Assembly: GCA_002441555.1 (NCBI GenBank)
Contig: DJWK01000026.1
Span: 4,322-68,321, forward strand
Length of the DNA: 64,000 bases
Direction: 5' to 3'
Source of the DNA: Thermodesulfobacteriaceae bacterium UBA6232
GTDB taxonomy: Bacteria; Desulfobacterota; Thermodesulfobacteria; Thermodesulfobacteriales; Thermodesulfobacteriaceae
A model generated the notes under the pieces. It did no database searches. It had not been told where the DNA came from and saw only the letters and a list, made by a program, of their open reading frames with translations. Position numbers and translations under genes: made by a program. Within the stretch, counting starts at the first letter, position 1; each line of letters starts with the position of its first letter. Below, piece after piece: positions 8,955 through 17,394 of the stretch.

Positions 8955-9477
8955 GCTTTCAAAAATTGAGCCTCCAGGAAGGGCAAAATTGAAATGGGTA
9001 GAAGAGGAAAATTTTCATATCACTCTTCATTTTTTCGGAAATATTACCGAGAAGCTTGCTGAAAAAATACTTAAAAAATGTAAAGAGGCCTTTGAAGAGG
9101 TTTTTCCCTTTACTCTGGAAATCACAGAAATAGGCTTTTTCGCTAACAAGGGGATACCCAGGGTTATCTGGATGGGGGTTGAGGATCCCTCAGAAAACCT
9201 TTTAAAAATCCATAAAGCTTTAAAGGGAGTATTAAAAAAATTAAAACTTGAAGAAAGTAAAGAGGGGTTTCATCCTCATATAACCCTTTTTAGGATAAAA
9301 AAGCTGGATGAGCTTGAATCCTTTCAAAGGTTTTTTGAGGATTTAAAGAGGGCCTCACAGGGATATAGAGGATTGAAAATCCCTGTAAGAGAAATTATTC
9401 TTTTTAAAAGTGAGCTAAGCCCTAATGGTCCTAAATACACACCTATAGGGAAAATCTTTCTGGTTAAATCACTATGA
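8896..9477 (+). CDS. thpR: RNA 2',3'-cyclic phosphodiesterase (2'-5' RNA ligase family)
   Basis: 2H phosphoesterase that opens RNA 2',3'-cyclic phosphates to 2'-phosphates and can join 2'-5' ends in vitro. Both catalytic HxT motifs are visible: FHITLHF near residue 48 and HPHITLFR near 128. Its 193 residues match the family. GGAGG at 8881-8885 is well placed before the ATG. It overlaps cinA upstream and its stop overlaps the ATG of the next gene. RtcA and RNA ligase lie 3-6 kb away on the other strand. Confidence 0.92.
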   Translation: MVRAFLAIDLPKELKKKLSELSKIEPPGRAKLKWVEEENFHITLHFFGNITEKLAEKILKKCKEAFEEVFPFTLEITEIGFFANKGIPRVIWMGVEDPSENLLKIHKALKGVLKKLKLEESKEGFHPHITLFRIKKLDELESFQRFFEDLKRASQGYRGLKIPVREIILFKSELSPNGPKYTPIGKIFLVKSL

Positions 9478-9968
9478 TGAGTTTACAAGAAAAGTTTTTA
9501 AAATTTTATAATCTCGCTATAAAAATTACTTATAATATCACCATTATCATCTTAATTGTGGTTCTTGCTTTTATTTTGTATAGAATTTTTCAGGATCTTG
9601 GAAACCTTTTTATTGAAAGAACGGTAAGGCTTGGGATAAAGGATCTTGTAACCAGTGTGCTCACTTTAATTGTGGTTCTTGAGCTTGTTAGGGCCTTTGT
9701 AGAATTTTTTGAACATCATCGCCTGAGAATGGAAATTCTTCTTGAGGTTTTAATTGCCTTTTCTATTCGTGAATTTATGATCCTTGTTTTTCAGGGGAAT
9801 TTAAAGGGCTTAGATGTATTATACTGGACCTTAGGGATCTTTATGCTCGTTCTCGGAAGGAGTCTTGCTATTCTTATAAAACCTGGGAAGGAAGTGCTTT
9901 TTAAATCGGTAATTAAAAAAACCAAAAGAAAAATCCCTTTTTCCAGAATTTATAAAAATGAGAGCTAA
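9474..9968 (+). CDS. PsiE-like membrane protein
   Basis: Small integral membrane protein resembling the phosphate-starvation-inducible PsiE family. Four hydrophobic segments are evident, near residues 20-45, 60-82, 88-108 and 115-135. The FFEHHRLRMEILLEVLIAFSIRE-like region between the second and third segments (near residues 78-100) is characteristic of PsiE. Function in the family is unknown. The ATGATGA junction couples it to thpR, and the 3' end overlaps the next gene by 11 bases. Confidence 0.7.
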   Translation: MMSLQEKFLKFYNLAIKITYNITIIILIVVLAFILYRIFQDLGNLFIERTVRLGIKDLVTSVLTLIVVLELVRAFVEFFEHHRLRMEILLEVLIAFSIREFMILVFQGNLKGLDVLYWTLGIFMLVLGRSLAILIKPGKEVLFKSVIKKTKRKIPFSRIYKNES

Positions 9969-11592
9969 ATTTTTTATTTTTATTTTCATTTTATTCTTTT
10001 TTTCTCTTTTAATTTTTACTTTTTCCAAAAATCTTTTTTCTCAATCTCAAGAGGAAAGGCCTCAATATGGAGATATGCTTGTTATAGGAACTATTGCAGA
10101 TGCAAGTATTCTTGTTCCCATGTTAGCAACAGATGCTATGAGTCATATAGTTGCTGAAAACATTTTCAGAGGGGTGGTAAAATATGCCCCTGATATGACC
10201 ATTGTAGGTGATCTTGCAGAATCCTTTGAAATATCTCCTGATCAGAAAACCATAACCTTTCATCTAAAAAAAGGGGTGAAGTGGGAGGACGGGGTTGAGG
10301 TTACTGCCTATGATGTGGAGTTTGGCTTTAAACTTATAACTGACCCTAATATCCCCTCTGCCTATGCCAGTGATTTTCTTGAGGTTAAAAAATTTGAGGT
10401 TCTTGATCCCTATACCTTTCGAGTAACCTATAAGAGACCCTTTGCCCTTGCCCTTCCTTCCTGGGGGAATTTGGTTGTTCTTCCAAAGCACCTTTTAAAA
10501 GATAAAGATCTTAAGTATCTTCAGAGTGTCTTTGGGAGAAACCCTGTGGGAAATGGACCTTTCAAATTTAAGTCCTGGGAGCCCCAAAGCCAGATCAAAT
10601 TAACTTATAATCCTCTTTATTATGAAGGAAGACCCTATTTAGATGGTCTTGTTTTTAGGATAATTCCTGATCCTTCAACCCTTTTTATGGAACTTCGGGG
10701 AGGAGGGGTTGATTGGATAAGCCTTACTCCCCTTCAATATTTAAAACTTGAAAGAGAAAGAGAATTAAAAAGGAATTTTCAGATTTACCGCTATCTTGCC
10801 TTTGCTTATACCTATGTGGGGTATAATCTAAGAGACCCTCTTTTTAAAGATAAAAGGGTAAGAAAGGCCCTTTGTTATGCCATAGATAAAGAAAAGATTG
10901 TAAAGGGAGCTCTCCTTGGACAAGGAATTCCAGCTTACGGCCCCTATAAACCCGATGCCTGGTTTTATAACCCTGCTATTGAAAAGAGTTGCCCCTATGA
11001 TCCTGAAAAAGCTCTAAAGCTTCTTGAGGAGGCTGGTTTCAAAAAAGGTAAGGATGGCCTTCTTTATAAAGATGGTAAACCCTTTGAATTTACCCTTCTT
11101 ACAAATCAAGGGAATCTTTCAAGGCTTCTTACTGCCCAGATTATTCAACAGGAATTAGCAAGGCTTGGTATAAAGGTTAACATAAGGGTTATGGAATGGA
11201 CAACCCTTATTCATCAGTTTATTGATAAAAGACGCTTTCAAGCAGTAATTCTTGGGTGGACTACAGGCCCTGATCCAGACCTTTACGATATCTTTCATTC
11301 CTCAAAGGTGAAAAGCCCTGGACTTAATTTCATCGGTTATCAAAATAAAGAAGTGGATCGGCTCCTTGAAGAAGGGAGATATACTCTTGATAGAGAAAAT
11401 AGGAAGAAAATATATTTTAGACTGCAGGAGATACTTGCTGAAGATCAGCCTTATACCTTTCTCTATATTCCCATGAGTCTTGAGGCCATACATAGACGCT
11501 TTAGAGGAATAAAACCTGCTCCTATTGGTATTTCCTACAACATAGAAAGATGGTGGGTCCCAAAAAATGAACAAAAATATTTAGTTCCATAA
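9958..11592 (+). CDS. ABC transporter substrate-binding protein, family 5 (peptide/nickel type)
   Basis: Periplasmic binding protein for a dipeptide/oligopeptide-type importer. The N-terminal signal peptide is a very hydrophobic run of Phe, Ile and Leu over the first 25 residues. The SBP_bac_5 fold is indicated by GDLAESFEISPDQKTITFHL (residues 82-101), AYDVEFGFK, VGNGPFKFKSWEP and DKRVRKALCYAIDKEKI. Length 544 is normal. No permease genes lie beside it; two matching ATPases occur 29 kb away at 40387-42286. Substrate cannot be assigned. It overlaps the PsiE-like gene and precedes a dehydrogenase by 14 bases. Confidence 0.9.
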   Translation: MRAKFFIFIFILFFFSLLIFTFSKNLFSQSQEERPQYGDMLVIGTIADASILVPMLATDAMSHIVAENIFRGVVKYAPDMTIVGDLAESFEISPDQKTITFHLKKGVKWEDGVEVTAYDVEFGFKLITDPNIPSAYASDFLEVKKFEVLDPYTFRVTYKRPFALALPSWGNLVVLPKHLLKDKDLKYLQSVFGRNPVGNGPFKFKSWEPQSQIKLTYNPLYYEGRPYLDGLVFRIIPDPSTLFMELRGGGVDWISLTPLQYLKLERERELKRNFQIYRYLAFAYTYVGYNLRDPLFKDKRVRKALCYAIDKEKIVKGALLGQGIPAYGPYKPDAWFYNPAIEKSCPYDPEKALKLLEEAGFKKGKDGLLYKDGKPFEFTLLTNQGNLSRLLTAQIIQQELARLGIKVNIRVMEWTTLIHQFIDKRRFQAVILGWTTGPDPDLYDIFHSSKVKSPGLNFIGYQNKEVDRLLEEGRYTLDRENRKKIYFRLQEILAEDQPYTFLYIPMSLEAIHRRFRGIKPAPIGISYNIERWWVPKNEQKYLVP

Positions 11593-11606
11593 AGGAGGGA
11601 TAAAAA

Positions 11607-12650
11607 ATGGAAGAAAAAATAGTTTTTTTTGAGGCAAAGGACTGGGAAAAGGAGTTTTTTATCAAACATTTCAAAGAAAAAATTTTAAATGAATACCCTG
11701 ATCTAAAAATTTCCTTTGAAAGTGTTCCGCTTAATAAAAAAACAGCCAAAAACTTTCAAGGCACAACCATAGCGGTTATTTATGTAAATTCTTTAGTGGA
11801 TGAAGAAACCGTTAGTTTTCTTTCTTCTCTTAAATTTATTATAACCCGTTCAACAGGTATGGATCATATTGATTTACTTTGTTGCAAAAAAAGAAATATT
11901 TTGGTTTCAAATGTTCCTTTTTATGCCTCAAATACGGTAGCAGAGCATACCTTTGCTTTAATTTTTGCCTTGGCAAGGAAATTGAAGATTAATTTTGAAA
12001 AGATGCAAAAACTTGATTTCACCCGTGAAGGCCTTATGGGGATAGATCTTCTGGGAAAAACTCTGGGAGTCATAGGAACCGGTAATATCGGAAGTCATCT
12101 CTGCAGGTTGGGATATGGTATCGGCATGAAGGTTATTGCCTTTGATATTGAACCTTCAAAGGAACTTGAAGAAAAATATAAAGTTCAGTATGTCTCACTG
12201 GATACCCTTTTGAGGGAATCAGACATTATTACTGTTATGGTACCCTATTATCCTAAAACTCATCATATGATAAATCTTGAAAATATCAAACTTGTTAAAG
12301 AAAAGGCTATGCTTATCAATACTGCAAGGGGGCCTGTGGTTGATACAAGGGCTCTTCTCTGGGCTTTAGAAAATGGAAAACTTCAAGGAGGGGTTGCCCT
12401 CGATGTTTTTGAGGGAGAAAAACTTCTTTTGGAAGGGTCTTATTTAGAAGACGAAGAAATTCCATCACAGGTTTTGATGAAAACAATTCGCACCCTTCAT
12501 CTTTTAAAATATCCCAATGTAATTTTTACACCCCATATTGCCTATTATACCGAAGAGGCCATGGAAAGGCTTATTGACCATGTTATTGAAGAACTAAAAC
12601 ACTTTCTTAAATTCAGGGTTTCTAAAACTGAGTTTGAAGGATATTTTTAG
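11607..12650 (+). CDS. D-2-hydroxyacid dehydrogenase (NAD-dependent)
   Basis: Reduces 2-oxoacids to D-2-hydroxyacids or the reverse, in the cytosol. The NAD-binding motif GTGNIGSHLCRLGYG is near residue 153, the catalytic arginine in NTARGPVVDTRAL, the glutamate in the following ALDVFEGE region, and the catalytic histidine in TPHIAYYTEEA. Length and motifs resemble D-lactate dehydrogenase more than phosphoglycerate dehydrogenase; the exact substrate is open. AAAGGAGGG precedes the ATG. An FAD-linked glycolate/lactate-type oxidase occurs elsewhere in the window (43941). The 3' end overlaps the convergent heptosyltransferase gene by 29 bases. Confidence 0.88.
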   Translation: MEEKIVFFEAKDWEKEFFIKHFKEKILNEYPDLKISFESVPLNKKTAKNFQGTTIAVIYVNSLVDEETVSFLSSLKFIITRSTGMDHIDLLCCKKRNILVSNVPFYASNTVAEHTFALIFALARKLKINFEKMQKLDFTREGLMGIDLLGKTLGVIGTGNIGSHLCRLGYGIGMKVIAFDIEPSKELEEKYKVQYVSLDTLLRESDIITVMVPYYPKTHHMINLENIKLVKEKAMLINTARGPVVDTRALLWALENGKLQGGVALDVFEGEKLLLEGSYLEDEEIPSQVLMKTIRTLHLLKYPNVIFTPHIAYYTEEAMERLIDHVIEELKHFLKFRVSKTEFEGYF

Positions 12651-13596
12651 CCCCTTCGTAAACCCTTTCTGGAGATATTTCCTTTAGGCATCTATAATGT
12701 CCCTTAGGACAGGTTCTTTTAAAACAGGGAGAGCAATCCAAATTTTCTTTCAAAATTATTGCCCTGGGATTAAGAGGCCCTGTATAATCAGGATCTGTTG
12801 AACCAAAAATGGCAATCTGGGGAATTTTTAGAACTGCTCCAAGATGCATAAGGCCTGAATCATTGGATATCAAAAGAGAAGAAAGCTTAAATATACCTGC
12901 AAGAAGAGCAATTTCAGTTTTTCCACAGAGATTGCAAACCCCTTTTAAGCCTTCACTTAAAATTTTTCCCTCTTCAATCTCTCTGGGTCCTCCCACTATT
13001 AATACAGGATAACCCTCTTTAGAAAACCATTCTGAAAGCTTTCTATAATAAGAAAGAGGCCATTTTTTGGCAGGCCCATAGGCAGCCCCAGGTGCAATAA
13101 GAATTAAAGGACCTAAAGAATCAATTCCAAGTTCTTTTAAAAATTTTTGAGCCCTTTTTATCTTTTCTTCAGACAAATACAAGATAAGTTCTCTATTGAC
13201 TACAGAAAATCCGAGAGCTTCAATAAGGTAAAGGTATTTGTCTCTTTGATGCATTTTTTTCTTGGGAGGTTTTACCCTTTTGGTTAAAAGAAAACTCCTA
13301 AAATCACTTGCATAACCCATACGCTCTTTTAGACCTGCTCTAAAAAATAAAAAAGCTGAGGAAAAGGAATTGGTAAGAAGAAGCCCCTTTTCCTTTTTAT
13401 AATCTTTAAGGGCTTCCAGATTTTTTTTAGTATCTCCTTTATAAAAGGGTAAAATTTTAGTGTTTGGAAAATCTTCAAAGAGCTTTATAAAGTTTTCAGG
13501 GCCAAAAAGGATTATTTCTTCAAAGTCCTTTAAGTTTTCATATACAGGGGTTGCCATAAGAGCATCCCCAAGCCAATTAGGAATTCTTATCAGCAT
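12622..13596 (-). CDS. waaF: Glycosyltransferase family 9, lipopolysaccharide heptosyltransferase II type
   Basis: Transfers heptose to the LPS inner core from ADP-heptose at the cytoplasmic membrane. IRIPNWLGDALMATPVYENL at the start, KKWPLSYYRKL near residue 172 and SNDSGLMHLGAVL with IFGSTDP near 245-265 are GT9 signatures. The C-terminal CSPCFKRTCPKGHYRCLKEI segment is typical of heptosyltransferase II. Its 324 residues are normal. It implies a Gram-negative outer membrane with heptose-containing LPS. The start overlaps the truD stop by 20 bases. Confidence 0.88.
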   Translation of the reverse strand: MLIRIPNWLGDALMATPVYENLKDFEEIILFGPENFIKLFEDFPNTKILPFYKGDTKKNLEALKDYKKEKGLLLTNSFSSAFLFFRAGLKERMGYASDFRSFLLTKRVKPPKKKMHQRDKYLYLIEALGFSVVNRELILYLSEEKIKRAQKFLKELGIDSLGPLILIAPGAAYGPAKKWPLSYYRKLSEWFSKEGYPVLIVGGPREIEEGKILSEGLKGVCNLCGKTEIALLAGIFKLSSLLISNDSGLMHLGAVLKIPQIAIFGSTDPDYTGPLNPRAIILKENLDCSPCFKRTCPKGHYRCLKEISPERVYEGAKNILQTQF

Positions 13597-14749
13597 AAAA
13601 GATCCTTTTTATAACCAAGGTGGCATAACTTCCCTTTTCAAGAAAAAATCTCAATCTGTAAGTTTTTTCAGAAACTTTTTCACAGGTTAAATTCTGGGGG
13701 AGAGTTATAGCAGGCCTTGGATAGGTTTTAAATATTAAGCCCTTTATGAAACTCCTTAATTCCTTTAAATCCTTAAATCCCTCCCTTTTTAAAACCTCAA
13801 AATAAAGGGTTTTATGGGGCAATTCTTCTGTATCTTCAAGATTTAGTTTAGGTGAGGGAAAAGGGATTTTAAAATTCTTTAAGATCTTAAAATTTTCTTC
13901 AGATAAACTTCTATAAAAATAAAATTCCCCAAGAAAAAAGGGGATGGAAAATTCTACAACGTTTAAATATTTAAGGATTTCCTTTAAGACCTCATTCCAG
14001 AGATAACTCTGATAGACATTTCCAAGATAAAAGAGATATTCCTGATCCACAAGATTTAAGGCCCTTTTAAAGGTTCTTTTGGAGGGTTTATGTTCAGATA
14101 GAAACTCTAAAAGTTCCCTTTCCCATTTGAGTCTTGCGAATTTTATGCAGTTTTCCCATTTTCGCCAGTTTTCTTTAAGACAGTCCCTTAATTTTTTGGA
14201 ATAGGTGATTTCATCAGGGCTGCTTTCAGCAAGAATCAAATATAGGGCCTCTTCATAATTTCCCAAAATAATTTCTTTGGCTGCAAATTTACCACTTGAA
14301 CTTACTGAGGAAAAACGCTGTTCATCAAAATAATTGGGGATTCCAAAATTTTTTACTGATTCTACCTCTTGAAAAATTTTCTCTTCAGGGATATCAACCT
14401 CACGAACTATAATTTCAAAATTATTTCCGAGAAGATGTTCCTTTGAAAGGGCTTCATTTACTTTTCCAAGATAGGTTAGTTCAAAATTAGGGTTTTTCAA
14501 ATCATGCTTAGGCCCTCCTTTTATGGTTATGTATTGAGTGGCAACAGCCTTTTTATCTTTAAGTCCTCCATAGCCAAAATATTTGAGAGGCAATTTAAAG
14601 GTTTTGGCAATTTTTCCAAGGGCATCCCAGGTAGTGAGATTTTTTTTCTTAAGGAGATAAAGGGAATATTCTCCTTTTTGGGAGGGGTAAAGAGTTATTA
14701 CTTCAGATACAATGAAGTCTTCAGGATTGACTTTGTATTTAAAAGCCAC
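13577..14749 (-). CDS. truD: tRNA pseudouridine synthase TruD
   Basis: Forms pseudouridine 13 in tRNA(Glu) and related substrates. The catalytic aspartate is in GYGGLKDKKAVATQ near residue 63, and IPNYFDEQRF with its invariant region is near 137. The inserted TRUD domain lies in between. At 390 residues it is within the family range. The start is GTG at 14749, three bases after the yebC stop, with only a weak ribosome-binding site. It forms a yebC-truD-waaF run. Confidence 0.92.
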   Translation of the reverse strand: MAFKYKVNPEDFIVSEVITLYPSQKGEYSLYLLKKKNLTTWDALGKIAKTFKLPLKYFGYGGLKDKKAVATQYITIKGGPKHDLKNPNFELTYLGKVNEALSKEHLLGNNFEIIVREVDIPEEKIFQEVESVKNFGIPNYFDEQRFSSVSSSGKFAAKEIILGNYEEALYLILAESSPDEITYSKKLRDCLKENWRKWENCIKFARLKWERELLEFLSEHKPSKRTFKRALNLVDQEYLFYLGNVYQSYLWNEVLKEILKYLNVVEFSIPFFLGEFYFYRSLSEENFKILKNFKIPFPSPKLNLEDTEELPHKTLYFEVLKREGFKDLKELRSFIKGLIFKTYPRPAITLPQNLTCEKVSEKTYRLRFFLEKGSYATLVIKRIFYADKNS

Positions 14750-14752
14750 AAA

Positions 14753-15502
14753 TTAACGGTTAAGACTTTCCATTATATTTTCGGGAATGTCAAAGTTGGC
14801 AAAGACCTGCTGGACATCATCATGGTCATCAAGGGCTTCCATAAGTTTAAGAAGGGTAGAGGCTGTGCCTTCATCATTCACAGGAACAAGGCTTTTGGGA
14901 ACCATGGTAACTTTTGCTGAAAGAATTTCAATTCCAGCCTCTTCCAAAGCCTTTTTAATATTTTCAAAGTCAGAGGGATCAGTAATAATCTCTATTTCAC
15001 TTTCATATTCTTTAGTATCCTCTGCCCCAAGGTCAATGGCAATTTCCAAGGCCTTTTCTTCGTCTTTTCTGGGAACCACAATTAAACCCTTTTGCTCAAA
15101 AATCCAGGAAACAGCACCTGGCTCAGCAAGACTTCCCCCGTGTTTACTGAAAAGATGCCTAAGTTCTGAAACTGTCCTTTTACGATTGTCAGTGATAGCT
15201 TGAATAAGGATGGCAACTCCGCCGGGGCCATAGCCTTCAAAGGTGGCTTCTTCGTAGTTAGTGCCTTCCTCAAGGCCAAGGGCCTTTTTGATAGCCCTTT
15301 CAATGTTTTCCTTGGGCATATTAGCAGCGCGGGCTGCCTGAATAGCAGCTCTTAGACGGGGATTGAGGTCTGGGTCACCACTTCCACCCTGTCTGACCGC
15401 AATAATTATTTCACGGATAAGTTTGGTAAAAAGTTGCCCCCTTTTGGCATCCTGGGCAGCCTTTTTCCTTTTTATTTGTGCCCAATGGGAATGACCCGCC
15501 AT
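14753..15502 (-). CDS. yebC: YebC/PmpR family protein
   Basis: Conserved bacterial protein annotated as a transcriptional regulator; members have also been linked to translation of proline-rich stretches. The start MAGHSHWAQIKRKKAAQDAK is diagnostic, as is EGYGPGGVAILI. Length 249 is standard. A GAGAGG site precedes the ATG. RuvC and RuvA, frequent yebC neighbours, lie 2.6 kb away across the octaheme cytochrome gene. Confidence 0.95.
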   Translation of the reverse strand: MAGHSHWAQIKRKKAAQDAKRGQLFTKLIREIIIAVRQGGSGDPDLNPRLRAAIQAARAANMPKENIERAIKKALGLEEGTNYEEATFEGYGPGGVAILIQAITDNRKRTVSELRHLFSKHGGSLAEPGAVSWIFEQKGLIVVPRKDEEKALEIAIDLGAEDTKEYESEIEIITDPSDFENIKKALEEAGIEILSAKVTMVPKSLVPVNDEGTASTLLKLMEALDDHDDVQQVFANFDIPENIMESLNR

Positions 15503-15756
15503 TAACCTCTCACCCCTTTTTTAACCCTAAATATAGCCAAAAATTTTACTATTTCAACCTTTTTTGCGCATTTAATATTCAGCCAATCTATTTTAAGCAC
15601 CTTCCATTGAGTAAAAAAGTTTGTCTTGAAAGGTATTTCTATCTGAACTGGGAAATTAGTTCTAAGCCGAAGTAATAAGATCTTAAAACAAATTGAAATT
15701 CTTAATAAAATTTTAATTTTATGGAAGGATCTTTAACATAAAAGCTCTAAATACTT

Positions 15757-15793
15757 GTTATTTGAAGTTATTTAAAAATAACGGAAGTTGACC
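15757..15793 (+). promoter_or_regulatory. Putative operator and promoter upstream of the octaheme cytochrome
   Basis: The 348-base gap 15503-15850 carries no gene. It holds two direct GTTATTT copies (15757-15763, 15767-15773); the second forms an inverted repeat with AAATAAC (15776-15782). TTGACC (15788-15793) could be a -35 element, but the -10 is weak. A strong AAAGGAGGGGGG site precedes the ATG at 15851. The regulator is unknown. Confidence 0.35.
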
Positions 15794-15850
15794 TTAGGAT
15801 TTTTTTTATTAGAAAAAAACAAAATTGAAATTTGAAAGGAGGGGGGTTTT

Positions 15851-16414
15851 ATGAGCAAAATTAAACTTACAAAATTTGCAAAGGTTTTTTTCTTATCATT
15901 GCCATTACTTGGAGTTTCAGCTTTTAAAGCTGAGGCTGCCTTTGATCATTCACAGGTAATTAGGGGGAACTTTACAAGGGGGCAGGAAGTTACTGCCCAA
16001 TGTATTAAATGTCACGAGAAAGAGGCTGTTGATTTTATGAAAACCTCTCACTGGAAATGGATGGGGCCTCCTAATCATATTGGAAAATTTCAGAACCCCG
16101 CTAATGCCAAAAAAGAGTGGGGTAAAATTAACATGTTTAATAATTTCTGTGTTAATCCCTGGGGAGGTAATTTTGAGTTTTGTGGAAAATGCCATGCAGG
16201 GTATTTAGATAATTATGCAAAGTGTCTTGAATGTGATCCTGTAAATATTGATTGTTTAGTCTGTCATACTCAAGAGAAAAGTTACTTCAAGGGAAAAAAG
16301 CCAGGTGGGAAGGTTGATCCTGAAATTCTAAATAAAGAGCTACCCAAATTGGAAAACCACAGAGATTTAACTGTGGATTTTGCCATTTTGCAGGTGGTGG
16401 TGGTGATAATGTAA
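15851..16414 (+). CDS. Octaheme tetrathionate-reductase-type cytochrome c, N-terminal part (frameshifted)
   Basis: First part of an octaheme cytochrome of the Otr family, periplasmic enzymes that reduce tetrathionate, nitrite or hydroxylamine in vitro. It has a signal peptide ending near AEA (residue 29) and three CxxCH motifs: CIKCH, CGKCH and CLVCH. CLECD just before CLVCH is a family feature, not a heme site. The frame leaves the family consensus after about 16341 (KEL then PKLENHRDL) and stops at 16414. The -1 frame carries on with the expected IGKPQRFNCGFCHFAGGGGD. A one-base deletion, an assembly error or programmed frameshifting would explain it. The ribosome-binding site is very strong. 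Confidence 0.85.
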   Translation: MSKIKLTKFAKVFFLSLPLLGVSAFKAEAAFDHSQVIRGNFTRGQEVTAQCIKCHEKEAVDFMKTSHWKWMGPPNHIGKFQNPANAKKEWGKINMFNNFCVNPWGGNFEFCGKCHAGYLDNYAKCLECDPVNIDCLVCHTQEKSYFKGKKPGGKVDPEILNKELPKLENHRDLTVDFAILQVVVVIM

Positions 16415-17301
16415 AGCACGGGGGTCTTTATACCAAAATGGGAGGAAAGATTCCCAGAGAAATTGATGTTCACATGGGTGGAGCAGACATGACCTGTCAG
16501 GATTGTCATGTTACCAAAAACCATCAGATTGCAGGTGCTTCAACCATGCTTGCCACCTATTCCGCAAGGGTTAGCTGTACAGATTGCCATGATGAAAAAA
16601 CTGTTCACGCTAATTCTCCAGCTGGAAAGATGATTGCAAAACATTTAAAAACAGTTGCCTGCGAAACCTGTCACATCCCAGCCATTGCAAGAGGTGGAAT
16701 TGCTACTAAACTTCACTGGGATTGGAGTTATGTAGGTAAAGAAATGAAAGAATTGGAAGGTAAAGAGGAATTTGGTAGAGAGGTTTATGCCAAGCATAAA
16801 GGTGTATTTAAGTGGGGTGTTAATGTTATTCCCACTTATATGTGGTACAACGGAAAAGTTGAAAGATATCTTCTTGGAGACAAACTCGATCCAAATACCG
16901 TTCTTGATCTAAATAAACCCATGGGAAGTATAAAAGATCCGAAAGCAAAGATTTACCCCTTCAAAGTTCATACAGGGAAACAGCCTTATGATGTAAAATA
17001 TAAATACCTTCTTCCTTTCAGAGTTTGGAAGTCCCTTTGGAGTGATTATAATTGGCAGAAGGCTATAGAACTTAGTGCCAAAGAAATGGGATTACCCTAT
17101 AGCGGAAACTTTGACTTTGTGAGCACTGCCTATTATATTTCAGTCAGACATGAAGTAGCTCCCAAAGAAATGGCTCTTACTTGCAATGATTGTCACTTCA
17201 AGAGAAGACTTGATTGGAAAGCTCTTGGTTATCCAGATGATCCCGCACTTGTAGGTGGAAGATTTACAAGAGGAATTGTCAAAGTAAAAAAATCTAAGTA
17301 A
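16336..17301 (+). pseudogene. Octaheme tetrathionate-reductase-type cytochrome c, C-terminal part (other frame)
   Basis: Continuation of the octaheme cytochrome in the -1 frame; open from a stop at 16333-16335 to 17301. It carries CGFCH, CQDCH, CTDCH, CETCH and CNDCH, giving eight heme sites in total with the first part. EIDVHMGGADMTCQDCH and HIPAIARGGIATKLHWDW are family-type segments. The first ATG in this frame (16438) lies after CGFCH, so internal initiation would lose one heme and the signal peptide. A single intact protein is the likely ancestral state. Whether the cell makes full-length product depends on checking the 16336-16350 region. A terminator follows. Confidence 0.8.
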
Positions 17302-17330
17302 TCATTTATTTTAAAATCTTAATGAGCAGA

Positions 17331-17358
17331 GGGAGGGCATTGCCCTCCCTTTTTCTTT
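17331..17358 (+). terminator. Rho-independent terminator after the octaheme cytochrome
   Basis: GGGAGGGCA / TGCCCTCCC inverted repeat (17331-17349) with a very short loop, followed by a T-rich tract. Confidence 0.85.
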
Positions 17359-17374
17359 TTTATTCTAAAAAAAC

Positions 17375-17383
17375 TGGTAAAAT
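17375..17383 (+). promoter_or_regulatory. Extended -10 box before the MBL hydrolase gene
   Basis: TGGTAAAAT (TG-N-TAAAAT form) 12 bases before the ATG at 17395. No clear -35 and no Shine-Dalgarno; the transcript leader would be about 5 bases. Confidence 0.4.
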
Positions 17384-17394
17384 TTCTTTAATTT

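Noticed and set aside
16341..16350. Programmed -1 frameshifting at CTACCCAAATT in the octaheme cytochrome
   Set aside because: The tract does not form a standard X-XXY-YYZ slippery heptamer in the zero frame, so simple deletion or sequence error is favoured.
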